From NCBI GenBank assembly GCA_900539665.1, contig UQCV01000056.1, positions 1 to 14,591 on the forward strand: a DNA stretch of 14,591 nucleotides. Direction: 5' to 3'. This document shows, piece by piece, positions 1-7,450 of this stretch. Both the position numbers and the translations under genes were made by a program. Within the stretch, counting starts at the first letter, position 1. Each line of letters starts with the position of its first letter. The notes below the pieces were generated by a model. It did not search any database. It saw nothing but the letters and a program-made list of their open reading frames with translations, and had not been told where the DNA came from. The DNA comes from an uncultured Succinivibrionaceae bacterium (GTDB taxonomy: Bacteria; Pseudomonadota; Gammaproteobacteria; Enterobacterales; Succinivibrionaceae).

Positions 1-152
1 CCAATGAGGTCGAAGCTAAACTTGAGGATGGCGTAAATCAAATCCTAGCTCGAGACTACGGGGCTTCATTTGACTGCAATAAGGACCGATTAAAGTTTGC
101 GGTGGTTTATGACGCGAACTTACGAAAGCTAGTGACTTTTAAAGAGTGTTAG
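1..152 (+). CDS. C-terminal end of a protein resembling AAA-ATPase/PD-(D/E)XK nuclease-like proteins (partial)
   Basis: The reading frame is open from the left edge (first full codon at 3) to a TAG at 150-152, giving 49 residues that begin NEVEAKLEDGVNQILARDY and end LRKLVTFKEC. The pattern of an amphipathic helix (a run like 'A...QI....Y'), then a Lys-rich strand with FAVVYD and a closing strand such as RKLVTF, resembles the end of the PD-(D/E)XK domain found in AAA-ATPase_like/PDDEXK_9 proteins of gut anaerobes. The catalytic residues of such a domain would lie upstream, outside the window, so the family call rests on a short tail and is tentative. That the frame is coding is more certain than the family. 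Confidence 0.45.
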   Translation, partial: NEVEAKLEDGVNQILARDYGASFDCNKDRLKFAVVYDANLRKLVTFKEC

Positions 153-335
153 TGTTAGCCTTAGTCGTGTAACTCATTTGTTGCAACAATTGTAAGACCT
201 AGGGTGCTTTTTTCCTTTTTGATCATTTTGTGATCTTTAAATTCAACACAAATTTATGAAGAACCAATTTTTTAGTAAGTAGCCCTGAAGGACTACTTTG
301 GTTAATTATTTTGCAAGAAAGTGCGCGGAGGTTTT
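153..335. other. Intergenic spacer with a 12-bp palindrome and a small hairpin
   Basis: This 183-bp AT-rich spacer holds a perfect palindrome TTGTTGCAACAA at 178-189. It also has a short hairpin, GATCA (221-225) / TGATC (231-235), followed by TTTAA, which could be a weak terminator for the upstream gene. The Shine-Dalgarno GGAGG at 327-331 belongs to the next gene. No other gene was seen. Confidence 0.4.
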
Positions 336-1343
336 ATGGCTGTCCCTGAAAATGCAAAGGATCTAGCTTTGCCCTATGTGGGAGATATTACCGCTACCGG
401 AAAAGCTGGGTGGCGTTGGTTTGTCGAAGGACTAAAGGAATTTTTTTCCTCAAAGATGTTTGCTATTTTAGGGATTGAATTTGCTTGTGTGATAGTTATG
501 TACATCGCAGGTTTAATTCCCTTCGCGTCAACCCTCGTTACCGCTACAGCCTCAGCGATGATTTATATTTTGCTTGTTGAACGGCATTTTCATGGGAGCT
601 GCTCGTTCCAAACTTTGATGTCGGTTTTAGGACAAAAATTTTTTAAAGTTTTGTTCTACGCTATTTCTAGTTGGGTGTTAAGCTTTGTACTCTATGCGGT
701 GGGCGTCTTACTCATTCTCATTATTTATGGGAGCGAAATATGGAGTTTGGGGCAGTGGTTGTGGCAATTTGCGCAAACTCATGACGTCTTAAACCTCATA
801 ATGAATCAGGATTTTGCTCATTTAGAGAAGGTTTGTGAGGCATTTTTAAACGAAGTTGGGTTGTACTTGTATAAACACCCATTTATAGTATTTCATTGGC
901 TTATCGGTTATAGCATCTTCTTACTCATTGACTTAACTTATTTCATGTGTACTTTCTTTGCCGTGCCTCTTACCATTTATGGTGAAGTTTCAGCGCCCAA
1001 AGCTTTATGGATTAGCTTTAAGAGTTGTACAAAGAATTGGTGGTCCTTAACAGTTGCTTGGACCATGGTGCTCTTGTTTAAGCTTCTGTTTGTGTTGCCT
1101 TTTTTGTTATTAGTCCCTGCAACTACAAGTGGAGCCGCTACTTTAAGTGAGACTATGCTGATTGTGGCCTTAATTGGTCAAGGCTTAATAGGGATGCTAT
1201 GTACGTTTTTCCTTAGGTTCTTGTCAGTTCTTGATTCCTTCGTGAAATTCAGAGCTTGCCGTGGGATCTTTTGGGGAAAATATGATGAAATCCTAAAGAA
1301 AACTCAAGACCAGTATGCCAACCAAAGCCAATCACAGGCTTAA
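336..1343 (+). CDS. Unrecognised polytopic membrane protein, 335 aa
   Basis: I do not recognise this family. ATG 336 is chosen over the in-frame GTG at 321 because GGAGG lies at 327-331, just upstream. The protein starts MAVPENAKDLALPYVGDI and has about five or six hydrophobic stretches. Approximate residues are 40-80 (two spans around IEFACVIVMYIAGLIPF and the following segment), 105-130 (WVLSFVLYAVGVLLILIIYG), 185-220 (a pair around LIGYSIFLLIDLTYF), 240-265 (WTMVLLFKLLFVLPFLLLV) and 275-300. A soluble amphipathic stretch lies near residues 135-175. The C-terminus is polar and Gln/Ser-rich. It is therefore very likely an inner-membrane protein. No catalytic motif, transporter signature or signal peptidase site is evident. 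It converges on a second unrecognised membrane protein, which gives no functional clue. Confidence 0.8.
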   Translation: MAVPENAKDLALPYVGDITATGKAGWRWFVEGLKEFFSSKMFAILGIEFACVIVMYIAGLIPFASTLVTATASAMIYILLVERHFHGSCSFQTLMSVLGQKFFKVLFYAISSWVLSFVLYAVGVLLILIIYGSEIWSLGQWLWQFAQTHDVLNLIMNQDFAHLEKVCEAFLNEVGLYLYKHPFIVFHWLIGYSIFLLIDLTYFMCTFFAVPLTIYGEVSAPKALWISFKSCTKNWWSLTVAWTMVLLFKLLFVLPFLLLVPATTSGAATLSETMLIVALIGQGLIGMLCTFFLRFLSVLDSFVKFRACRGIFWGKYDEILKKTQDQYANQSQSQA

Positions 1344-1446
1344 AAGCAATAGGTGCAAAGCAATACGCTAAAGCTTAAGAAAACTTTTGGCTTACTTAAG
1401 CTTGCTAAGTTGGGCTTAAAGCCATACTTAAATAAAAAAGAGAATT

Positions 1447-1487
1447 AAAGGAATTGACCGTAGTGGTGAATTCCTTTTTTATTTTTT
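1447..1487. terminator. Bidirectional intrinsic terminator between convergent genes
   Basis: An inverted repeat, AAAGGAATT (1447-1455) and AATTCCTTT (1469-1477), has a 13-nt loop. On the + strand a T-rich run follows (1475-1487). On the - strand the hairpin sits just after the stop codon at 1479-1481 and is followed by TAATTCTCTTTTTT, so it can serve both converging genes. Confidence 0.75.
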
Positions 1488-2456
1488 AGTTGCAGTTACG
1501 GGCGCAACATCTGAAATCTTATGAATAACCGTACTCATGGCATAAACAATAGCGCCTAAGGCTAACGTTAAAGTAATAAGGTCTAAAGTGTTAATCGATA
1601 GATATGGGCTTAGACCGGTTAAGCTATCATAGCGATTGACGATGATGCTATCAATATAAGCCCAAAAAGCATGAGCAGTAGCAAGGGCTAAAGGGATAGA
1701 AATGGCACAGGATAAGCTAAAGCATAGAAGCTGAACTAAATTTACGCCAACGGCATTTAGAGTATGTAAAAATGGATGGGGCTGCTTTATTTTTAAAGCA
1801 GAGAACGAGCCATTAATAAAAATGGCACTAACGGTAATTAAAAACACTAAAACACCAACAAGCGCGGCTCCAAAATCTAATAATTGAGCTCCATGTAGAT
1901 CTGCTAGCTTCTGATAAAACCAAAACGGTAGTAGTGAGGCTAAGAGTAAGCAAGGGAGGGCTGTAATTGCTAAAGGAGCTAGTACCGCCTTATATTTGGC
2001 TAAAAACGTATCTTGGGAATTGGCTTTAGGCTGCGCTGTTTGAAGTGATGGTGACGCTAACGCTTCATTACTAGCTTCATTGCTATTAGGTGTTAATTCT
2101 CGGTCAGGGTTTAAAAGTAGCAACAATTTAATGGTGCGTGGTGTTTTGGTTTTTATAAGGGCCAAAGTCAGGGTAAAAGGAAGTAAGGGTCCAGAAATTA
2201 TGGCTAAAGCTAAAATTAACAACCCTTGCCCAAATTTAAAAGTTGAATGCACTGGGGCTAAAAAAGCATAAACAAGCACGGCAATTGACCAAAAAACTTT
2301 AAGCCCGCCACCTAAAGTAAGTAAAGCCGTATGGCTATGGTCTTTTGCATAAGACTGATTTACTTTGGAGGAAGATGCTTCTAAAGAAGAAGTTTTAGGG
2401 GTAGCCTGATTCTTAGGGCCGACCGTATTTGGTTTTTGATTGGTGGCGTTTGACAT
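1479..2456 (-). CDS. Unrecognised polytopic membrane protein with a low-complexity N-terminus, 325 aa
   Basis: I do not recognise this family. The first 40 or so residues are polar and rich in Ser, Asn, Lys, Gln and Thr (MSNATNQKPNTVGPKNQ...), and look disordered. Hydrophobic spans follow at about residues 52-75, 78-102, 155-180, 190-215, 233-265 and 290-312, for about six segments. A second polar stretch at about 115-150 (SNEASNEALASPSLQTAQP) would be a loop. The start is an ATG (2454-2456 on the - strand) with only a weak GAG-type ribosome binding site, so it is less certain than the frame. It shares base composition with neighbouring host genes. It converges on the membrane protein at 336-1343 and diverges from the thiamine operon. 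No motif indicates a substrate or reaction. Confidence 0.75.
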   Translation of the reverse strand: MSNATNQKPNTVGPKNQATPKTSSLEASSSKVNQSYAKDHSHTALLTLGGGLKVFWSIAVLVYAFLAPVHSTFKFGQGLLILALAIISGPLLPFTLTLALIKTKTPRTIKLLLLLNPDRELTPNSNEASNEALASPSLQTAQPKANSQDTFLAKYKAVLAPLAITALPCLLLASLLPFWFYQKLADLHGAQLLDFGAALVGVLVFLITVSAIFINGSFSALKIKQPHPFLHTLNAVGVNLVQLLCFSLSCAISIPLALATAHAFWAYIDSIIVNRYDSLTGLSPYLSINTLDLITLTLALGAIVYAMSTVIHKISDVAPVTATKK

Positions 2457-2569
2457 GATGAGCTCGTACGGCGATTAATGCTTGAGTTTGTATATGTTCG
2501 GCGTTTTTTTTAGTTTTGTCGAGAAAATTATGTCATCTCATAGCCATATTGCTACTTTAGTATTAACAC

Positions 2570-2606
2570 GCTACTACTTTGATAGAGCCATGCTACTACT
2601 TTGATA
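2570..2606. repeat. Two 15-bp direct repeats, 22-bp period, inside an inverted repeat
   Basis: GCTACTACTTTGATA occurs exactly at 2570-2584 and 2592-2606, a period of 22 bp or about two helical turns. A shorter relative, GCTACTTTAGTA, lies at 2551-2562. The pair is bracketed by TAGCCATAT (2541-2549) and its reverse complement ATATGGCTA (2604-2612). The site lies between the divergent starts of the - strand membrane protein and the thi operon, where an operator would be expected. The binding protein is unknown. Confidence 0.5.
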
Positions 2607-2694
2607 TGGCTATATTTTACGAGAGCTATTTTATGTCTTAAATGACGAGCCTCATAAGTTAATGCCGTCTTTAGGCTATTTGGCCAAATTTTAG

Positions 2695-2724
2695 TTTGCA
2701 GTTTAGCTAGTAAAGTTCCATAAT
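2695..2724 (+). promoter_or_regulatory. Candidate promoter of the thi operon
   Basis: A -35-like TTTGCA (2695-2700) and a -10-like CATAAT (2719-2724) are separated by 18 bp. Transcription would start near 2731, a few bases before the first paired base of the TPP riboswitch at 2736. That placement, more than the box quality, supports the call. Confidence 0.45.
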
Positions 2725-2735
2725 AACAAAAGCAT

Positions 2736-2831
2736 CGCTGTCGGAGTGCCTTTATTTAGGCTGAGACCGAAGTTAAACCAGGATCGGAATTCGTGAACCT
2801 GCCCAGGATAATGCCTGCGAAGGAATACAGT
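2736..2831 (+). promoter_or_regulatory. TPP riboswitch (THI element)
   Basis: The aptamer core is clear. GGAGTGCC (2743-2750) and GGCTGAGA (2759-2766) form the pyrimidine-sensing arm with the conserved CTGAGA. CCTGCCCAGGATAATG followed by CCTGCG (2798-2820) forms the diphosphate-sensing arm. The usual CTGG/CCAG stem is replaced by CAGG/CCTG, a compensated pair change. P1 closes as CGCTGT (2736-2741) with ACAGTG (2826-2831). An optional extra stem CCGA/TCGG sits at 2767-2770 and 2784-2787. Thiamine diphosphate binding should repress the downstream thi genes. The aptamer lies nearly 1.1 kb from the thiC start, so it cannot act by directly hiding that ribosome binding site. Action by transcription termination or processing within the leader is more likely. 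Confidence 0.95.
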
Positions 2832-2916
2832 GAAGGCGGATAATTCAAATAAGGAACAACATAGTTTGTGGCGACTTAATGTGAGTGCTAGGTAGGATTT
2901 ATGTCCTATCCTTTAA

Positions 2917-2966
2917 GTAAGGCTAAGCTCAAAGCTAAAATTAATTAGCTTTGAGTAAGGCTAAGC
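2917..2966 (+). repeat. Perfect 11-bp hairpin flanked by 12-bp direct repeats
   Basis: CTCAAAGCTAA (2928-2938) and TTAGCTTTGAG (2945-2955) form a perfect stem with a 6-nt loop. GTAAGGCTAAGC occurs at 2917-2928 and again at 2955-2966, on each side of the hairpin. It lies about 90 nt downstream of the riboswitch. It could be part of the expression platform or a tiny repeat element; no T-run follows. Confidence 0.6.
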
Positions 2967-3643
2967 CAGGCACAAACAACAGGCCAAGTAAAAAGCCAAG
3001 TAAAAGGTTAAGCCAAAAGCCACAGCAAGTAGCTTTGGTAAAAATAAGACATGGCTAATTGAGGCAAGGCTAATAAAAAAGCCTAAAGCGCTCGCAGGTG
3101 ACTAGAAGTGCTTTTAGATGAAGCTTAATTTATTACACTTTGGGCATACCATTAGGTTGACTTAATTACGAATTTAGTTGATGGTAAACGCCAATACTTT
3201 AAATAAGCTAGGTTTTTGTGAAAACATAAGTAAGCTAAAAGCTTCTTAAAAAGCCAAAGCCAAGCGCCATAAGCTAAAGCTAAAACAGCGCCCTAAAAAT
3301 TCTTTATTTGGAGTTCTAGCTAAGTACTAAATATTTAGAACCTAGACCATAGGATCTAGTCTAGTATCTAGCGTCTTCACTATAGAACAAACTTGGTTCT
3401 ATTCATATTTCTTCCCTACGTAATCCCTTGAGCGGTTTTAGAATCCATTTTAGTTAAAAGCCTATTTGCATTTGAGTAGCTTTTAAGTTTTGGTAATGCT
3501 GTAGCTTTTGTAGCTTTAAGTTGTTTAATTTAGCGGTTACAAAGCATTAGTACTAATACTAAGGACTTTAGAGGCAGGCAAATTGCTAGTAGTTTGTAGC
3601 TAAATCTTGCTTTAGCACTGGTATTTAGGACTCAAATCTAAAG

Positions 3644-3706
3644 GCCAAAAGCCAAAAGCCAAAAGCCAAAAGCCAAAAGCCAAAAGCCAAAAGCTAAAAG
3701 TTAAAA
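3644..3706 (+). repeat. 7-bp tandem repeat, GCCAAAA x7 plus two degenerate copies
   Basis: Seven perfect copies of GCCAAAA run from 3644 to 3692, followed by GCTAAAA and GTTAAAA (to 3706). Partial related units occur earlier in the same leader (for example two GCCAAGTAAAA copies near 2983-3005). The array is in untranslated DNA, so copy-number change would not shift a reading frame, but it could alter leader structure or spacing. Confidence 0.9.
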
Positions 3707-3742
3707 CTTAAGCTCTAAAGCTCTAAAGCTCTAAAGCTTAAG
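3707..3742 (+). repeat. 8-bp tandem repeat, CTCTAAAG x3, flanked by CTTAAG
   Basis: Three exact copies of CTCTAAAG occupy 3713-3736, with CTTAAG at 3707-3712 and 3737-3742. The array directly follows the GCCAAAA array. Confidence 0.85.
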
Positions 3743-3927
3743 ATATAAAATTTAGGATTTAGGTTCGACTAAGCTTGTTTACCTAAAAGGGGGTGGTCTG
3801 AGGACTCGTTTGTTTCTTGGGCTAACAACAGAAGCTTCGATTGCTAAACTATTAGACTACGTAATTTTTTAGACAACTATTTTAAATTTAAACCACAATT
3901 ATTTTTTTCTTCATGGGGAGCAGACAT

Positions 3928-5649
3928 ATGTCAGCATCAGTTATCGACAAACGCCAAGCCGCTGAACAAGAGGCTTTACAGCGCCTGCAGCATCTTTCAG
4001 GACTTGCATATCCTAACTCAGCTCGAGCTTGGGTCCCATGCCAAACTTCTTCTGGCGAAGTACAGATTCCTGTAAGGCGTATATCACTCACCACGGGGGA
4101 ACATTTAGATCTTTATGATACTGCCGGGTGTTACGGTAATGGTGAACCTGCTCGTGATTTAGCTCAAGGGGCGCCACTAGTACGTGAAGCTTGGTTAAAA
4201 AACAGAACTGACTTAGAAGAAGATGTGGTTGCAGCGCCTAAAGTTGAGGGCTTAAAAACCTCTAGAGTTACCAGAAAAGCCAAAGCTGGATGCGGTATTA
4301 CTCAGTTAGCTTTAGCGCGTGCTGGCGTGATTACACCAGAAATGGAATACATTGCCGCGCGTGAAAGCGTGGGCGCGGCCAAAGGGCAGGAAATTACCCC
4401 AGAAATGGTCCGAGCTGAAGTGGCTGCCGGGCGCGCAGTTATCCCCGCGTCTATTAACCATCCTGAAGCTGAACCAATGATTATTGGGCGTAAGTTCTTA
4501 GTTAAAATCAATTCTAATATTGGGAACTCGGCTCTTAGTTCCTCCATCGCGGAAGAAGTGGAAAAAATGGTCTTTAGTACCGTTTATGGGGCTGACACCG
4601 TAATGGATTTAAGTACCGGCAAAGATATCCATGCGACCCGTGAATGGATTATCCGTAATTCACCAGTACCAATTGGGACGGTACCTTTGTACCAAGCACT
4701 AGAAAAAGTTAATGGTGTAGCTTCTGACCTTAACTTTGCTATCTATAAAGAAACTTTAATCGAACAAGCACGTCAAGGGGTGGATTACTTTACGATCCAC
4801 GCGGGGTTATTAAAGGCGTTCATTCCGCTTGCGGCAAAGAGATTAACCGGGATTGTGTCTCGTGGTGGTTCGATCATGGCTAAATGGTGCCTTGACCACC
4901 TTAAAGAAAACTTCCTCTACACTAACTTTAGAGAAATTTGTGAAGTTTGTGCTGCCTATGATGTGGCTATTTCTTTAGGTGATGGTCTGCGTCCGGGCTC
5001 CGTTCATGACGCGAACGATGAAGCGCAGCTGTCTGAACTTAAGGTTTTAGGGGAACTTGCTGAAATTGCTTGGAGCATGGGGGTTCAGGTTCTCATTGAA
5101 GGCCCTGGTCACGTGCCACTAAACATGATTCAAGAAAATATGGATCTACAGCTTAAGTTATGCCATGAAGCGCCGTTCTACACCTTAGGCCCAATTGTGA
5201 CTGATATTGCTCCTGCGTACGACCACTACACCTCAGGTATTGGGGCGGCTGTTATCGGGATGATGGGCACGGCCATGCTTTGCTACGTAACACCAAAAGA
5301 ACATTTAGGGTTACCAAAACGTGATGACGTTCGTGAAGGGTTGATGGCTTACCGCATTGCAGCTCATGCGGCTGATATTGCTAAAGGTCACCCAGCAGCC
5401 CGGGCTCGTGATGACGCAATGAGTAAGGCTCGTTTTGAATTTAGATGGGCGGATCAATTTGCGTTAGCTATTAATCCGGATCTTGCTCGTAAGTACCACG
5501 ATGAAGACTTACCACAAGAATGTCATAAGCTCTCAGATTTCTGCTCTATGTGCGGGCCTAAGTTTTGTTCCATGAAGATTAGCCGTGAAGTTAGGGATTT
5601 AGCTTTTGATAAAGAGCGGGTTAAAAAGCTCCTTGCAAGCAAAGATTAA
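3928..5649 (+). CDS. thiC: Phosphomethylpyrimidine synthase ThiC, 573 aa
   Basis: ThiC is a radical SAM enzyme that rearranges 5-aminoimidazole ribotide into 4-amino-5-hydroxymethyl-2-methylpyrimidine phosphate, the pyrimidine half of thiamine. Family blocks are present throughout: RAKAG-like RKAKAGCGITQL, ITPEMEYIA, PASINHPEAEPMIIGR, NSPVPIGTVP, GVDYFTIHAG, SRGGSIMAKWC, LGDGLRPG, EGPGHVPLNMI and PKEHLGLP. The C-terminal CX2CX4C iron-sulfur motif is intact (CSMCGPKFC, Cys at about 539, 542 and 547). The N-terminal region is shorter than in the roughly 630-residue E. coli protein. ATG 3928 is preferred over the in-frame ATG at 3913 because GGGGAG (3915-3920) sits 7 nt upstream of 3928. It is the first gene of the riboswitch-controlled operon, and thiDE starts 10 nt after its stop. 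Confidence 0.97.
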   Translation: MSASVIDKRQAAEQEALQRLQHLSGLAYPNSARAWVPCQTSSGEVQIPVRRISLTTGEHLDLYDTAGCYGNGEPARDLAQGAPLVREAWLKNRTDLEEDVVAAPKVEGLKTSRVTRKAKAGCGITQLALARAGVITPEMEYIAARESVGAAKGQEITPEMVRAEVAAGRAVIPASINHPEAEPMIIGRKFLVKINSNIGNSALSSSIAEEVEKMVFSTVYGADTVMDLSTGKDIHATREWIIRNSPVPIGTVPLYQALEKVNGVASDLNFAIYKETLIEQARQGVDYFTIHAGLLKAFIPLAAKRLTGIVSRGGSIMAKWCLDHLKENFLYTNFREICEVCAAYDVAISLGDGLRPGSVHDANDEAQLSELKVLGELAEIAWSMGVQVLIEGPGHVPLNMIQENMDLQLKLCHEAPFYTLGPIVTDIAPAYDHYTSGIGAAVIGMMGTAMLCYVTPKEHLGLPKRDDVREGLMAYRIAAHAADIAKGHPAARARDDAMSKARFEFRWADQFALAINPDLARKYHDEDLPQECHKLSDFCSMCGPKFCSMKISREVRDLAFDKERVKKLLASKD

Positions 5650-5659
5650 GGTGGCTTTT

Positions 5660-7450
5660 ATGACCTCTAATACATGTGAGCATGAAAAAGCTCCAGGCTT
5701 AGAACCTAAGGCGCTTGAAACACTTGAATTGACTAAAACGCAGATTTTAAATCTCGACATGATGGGCTCTACGCCTAAAAAGATAGTTTTAGTTATCGCC
5801 GCTACCGATCCGATAGATGGGGCGGGACTTACCTCCGACTTAAAGACATTAGCAGCTTTTGGGGTGGCTGGCGCCGGAGCGGTCACGGCAGTGACCTGGC
5901 AAAACTGTCACCACTTTGGAGGCTTGCAAGCGGTAGAGCCAGCAACGTTAACAGCTGAACTTGAGGCTATTTACGCTGAGTATGGGGCGGCCCGTATTGA
6001 AGCGGTAAAAATAGGGGTGATCCCTAATGATAAAACGGCTCAAGTCGTAGTTTCATTTTTAAAGCAATATCAAAGCGACCGTGAGGCTTTAGGCGTCCCA
6101 GCTCATGTGATTTGGGATCCGGTTGGTAGTGCTACTAAAGAGGCTACTCAAGCTACTAAAGAAGTTTCTCAAGAAGCTCTGACTGCCCTGCTACTCCAAG
6201 GTTCTGTTGATTTGGCCGGGACTAACCAATCTAAAACTTTAACCACCATGTCCTTTAAAAATATTTTAAATGAGATGGCCCAAGTGGTTAGTGTCATTAC
6301 GCCTAATATTCCTGAAGCTTTAGCGATGAGTGGCTTAACTCCACCAGGTATAAAAACTGCAGGGGATTGGTTTGACTTTTTAACTAAGGTGGCGGTGTTC
6401 TTTTTAGACGCTGGGTTTAAACAAATTCTGCTCAAAGGGGGGCACGCAGACAAATTAGGCTTAAGGGACGGGTTCCATTTACCTTGTAACGTGGACTTAT
6501 TAAGCGATGCAACCCATAACTATTGGTTACTCGACCGTAGAATCATACCGGCCGCAGGCCAGGTGCATGGCACGGGCTGTGCCTTAGCTTCAGCCATGGC
6601 GGCGATGCTCGCTGCTAAGAGTACTCGTTTTGATGACCTCTTAAGTGCTGCGGTTATTGCTAAAGCTTTTGTGGTGCGGGGGATTCGTGAAGCGCTTAAC
6701 GAAAGCCCTGAAGGTTTGGCTAGCTGTGTTAGACGACCTCTTTATTCTCATGAATTGGGGGCGGATTTACCGTACTGCGCTGCTAATCGCGCGGAAGTAG
6801 ATTGGTTCTTAGCGGGAGAGGCGTTTTTAACTTGTCCATTTAAGCTCGGCTTTTACGTCGTAGTTGATAGTAGTGCTTGGATTGAACGCTTATGTAAGGC
6901 TGGAGTTAAGACTTTACAGTTACGGATAAAAGATCCGGTAAAACTCCAGGATAAAGCTTTTATCAAAGCTGAAATCGAACGCGCTGTGGCACTTGGTAAG
7001 AAATATGAGGCGCGAGTCTTGGTCGACGACTTATGGCAAGAAGCGGCGGCTTTAGGCGCTTGGGGCGTGCATTTAGGGCAAGAGGATCTCGATACGGCGA
7101 CTTTGACGCAAATTAGAGCGGCAGGGTTACGTCTTGGGGTCTCAACTCATAGTTATGGGGAACTTGCCCGCGCTTTATTATTAGCGCCAAGCTATGTAGC
7201 TTTAGGGCATATTTTTCCGACCCAATCTAAAGTGATGCCGTCAGCGCCACAAGGGCTTTACCACTTACGTTCATACGTCGAAGCCTTAGGGGATAAAATG
7301 CCAACGGTCGCAATTGGTGGTATTAAGCTTAATACCGTGGAAGCTGTCGCTAAAACTGGGGTTGGTTCAGTTGCCGTCATTACCGCCATCACTAAAGCGT
7401 CAGATCCTGAAGCTGCGGTTAAAGCGTGGCAGGAGGCTTTACATGAATAA
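5660..7450 (+). CDS. thiDE: Bifunctional HMP/HMP-phosphate kinase and thiamine phosphate synthase (ThiD-ThiE fusion), 596 aa
   Basis: The N-terminal half (about 41-350) is ThiD, which phosphorylates HMP and HMP-phosphate to HMP-PP. It starts KKIVLVIAATDPIDGAG and has the anion-hole motif VHGTGC (Cys about 307). The C-terminal half (about 395-596) is ThiE, which couples HMP-PP with thiazole phosphate. It shows TLQLRIKD, the WGVHLGQED block, RLGVSTHSYGELARA, ALGHIFPTQSKVMPSAPQG and VAIGGI, all close to enterobacterial ThiE. Oddities are an extra N-terminal stretch of about 40 residues, a ThiD substrate loop that departs from the usual AG(T/S)DPSGGAG, and an insertion of about 45 residues after DPV (about 157-200). 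ATG 5660 has AAGGTGG at 5648-5654. The 3' end overlaps thiF by 8 nt, which implies translational coupling. Confidence 0.94.
   Translation: MTSNTCEHEKAPGLEPKALETLELTKTQILNLDMMGSTPKKIVLVIAATDPIDGAGLTSDLKTLAAFGVAGAGAVTAVTWQNCHHFGGLQAVEPATLTAELEAIYAEYGAARIEAVKIGVIPNDKTAQVVVSFLKQYQSDREALGVPAHVIWDPVGSATKEATQATKEVSQEALTALLLQGSVDLAGTNQSKTLTTMSFKNILNEMAQVVSVITPNIPEALAMSGLTPPGIKTAGDWFDFLTKVAVFFLDAGFKQILLKGGHADKLGLRDGFHLPCNVDLLSDATHNYWLLDRRIIPAAGQVHGTGCALASAMAAMLAAKSTRFDDLLSAAVIAKAFVVRGIREALNESPEGLASCVRRPLYSHELGADLPYCAANRAEVDWFLAGEAFLTCPFKLGFYVVVDSSAWIERLCKAGVKTLQLRIKDPVKLQDKAFIKAEIERAVALGKKYEARVLVDDLWQEAAALGAWGVHLGQEDLDTATLTQIRAAGLRLGVSTHSYGELARALLLAPSYVALGHIFPTQSKVMPSAPQGLYHLRSYVEALGDKMPTVAIGGIKLNTVEAVAKTGVGSVAVITAITKASDPEAAVKAWQEALHE

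Larger units (their letters stand above)
2832..3927 (+). other. Long ORF-free leader between the TPP riboswitch and thiC
   Basis: No plausible coding frame on either strand crosses this stretch of about 1.1 kb. It is AT-rich and built from AAGCTAAA/AAGCCAAA-like words. Visible hairpins are 2891-2911 (GGTAGGA/TCCTATCC, then TTT), 2928-2955, 3067-3084 (AGGCT/AGCCT), 3085-3114 (AAAGCGCT/AGTGCTTT), 3342-3364 (CTAGAC/GTCTAG) and 3382-3402 (ATAGAAC/GTTCTAT). None has the long T-run of a classic terminator; those at 2891-2911 and 3085-3114 are nearest and could form the riboswitch expression platform. Two tandem arrays lie at 3644-3742. An internal TTGACT (3157) has no good -10 partner. No remnant gene was recognised. 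Confidence 0.7.

Noticed and set aside
2080..2271. Short + strand frame inside the - strand membrane protein
   Set aside because: Shadow of the longer gene; no ribosome binding site and no recognisable protein.
3157..3185. Internal promoter at TTGACT in the thiC leader
   Set aside because: The -10 region at 16-18 bp is GATGGT-like and does not resemble TATAAT; not enough to call.
3644..3742. CRISPR array
   Set aside because: The units are 7-8 bp with no spacers; this is a simple tandem repeat.
3780..3830. A second riboswitch suggested by GGTCTGAGGACTC upstream of thiC
   Set aside because: It lacks the GGATAATGCC-like arm and closing stem of a THI element; only the TPP riboswitch at 2736-2831 is complete.
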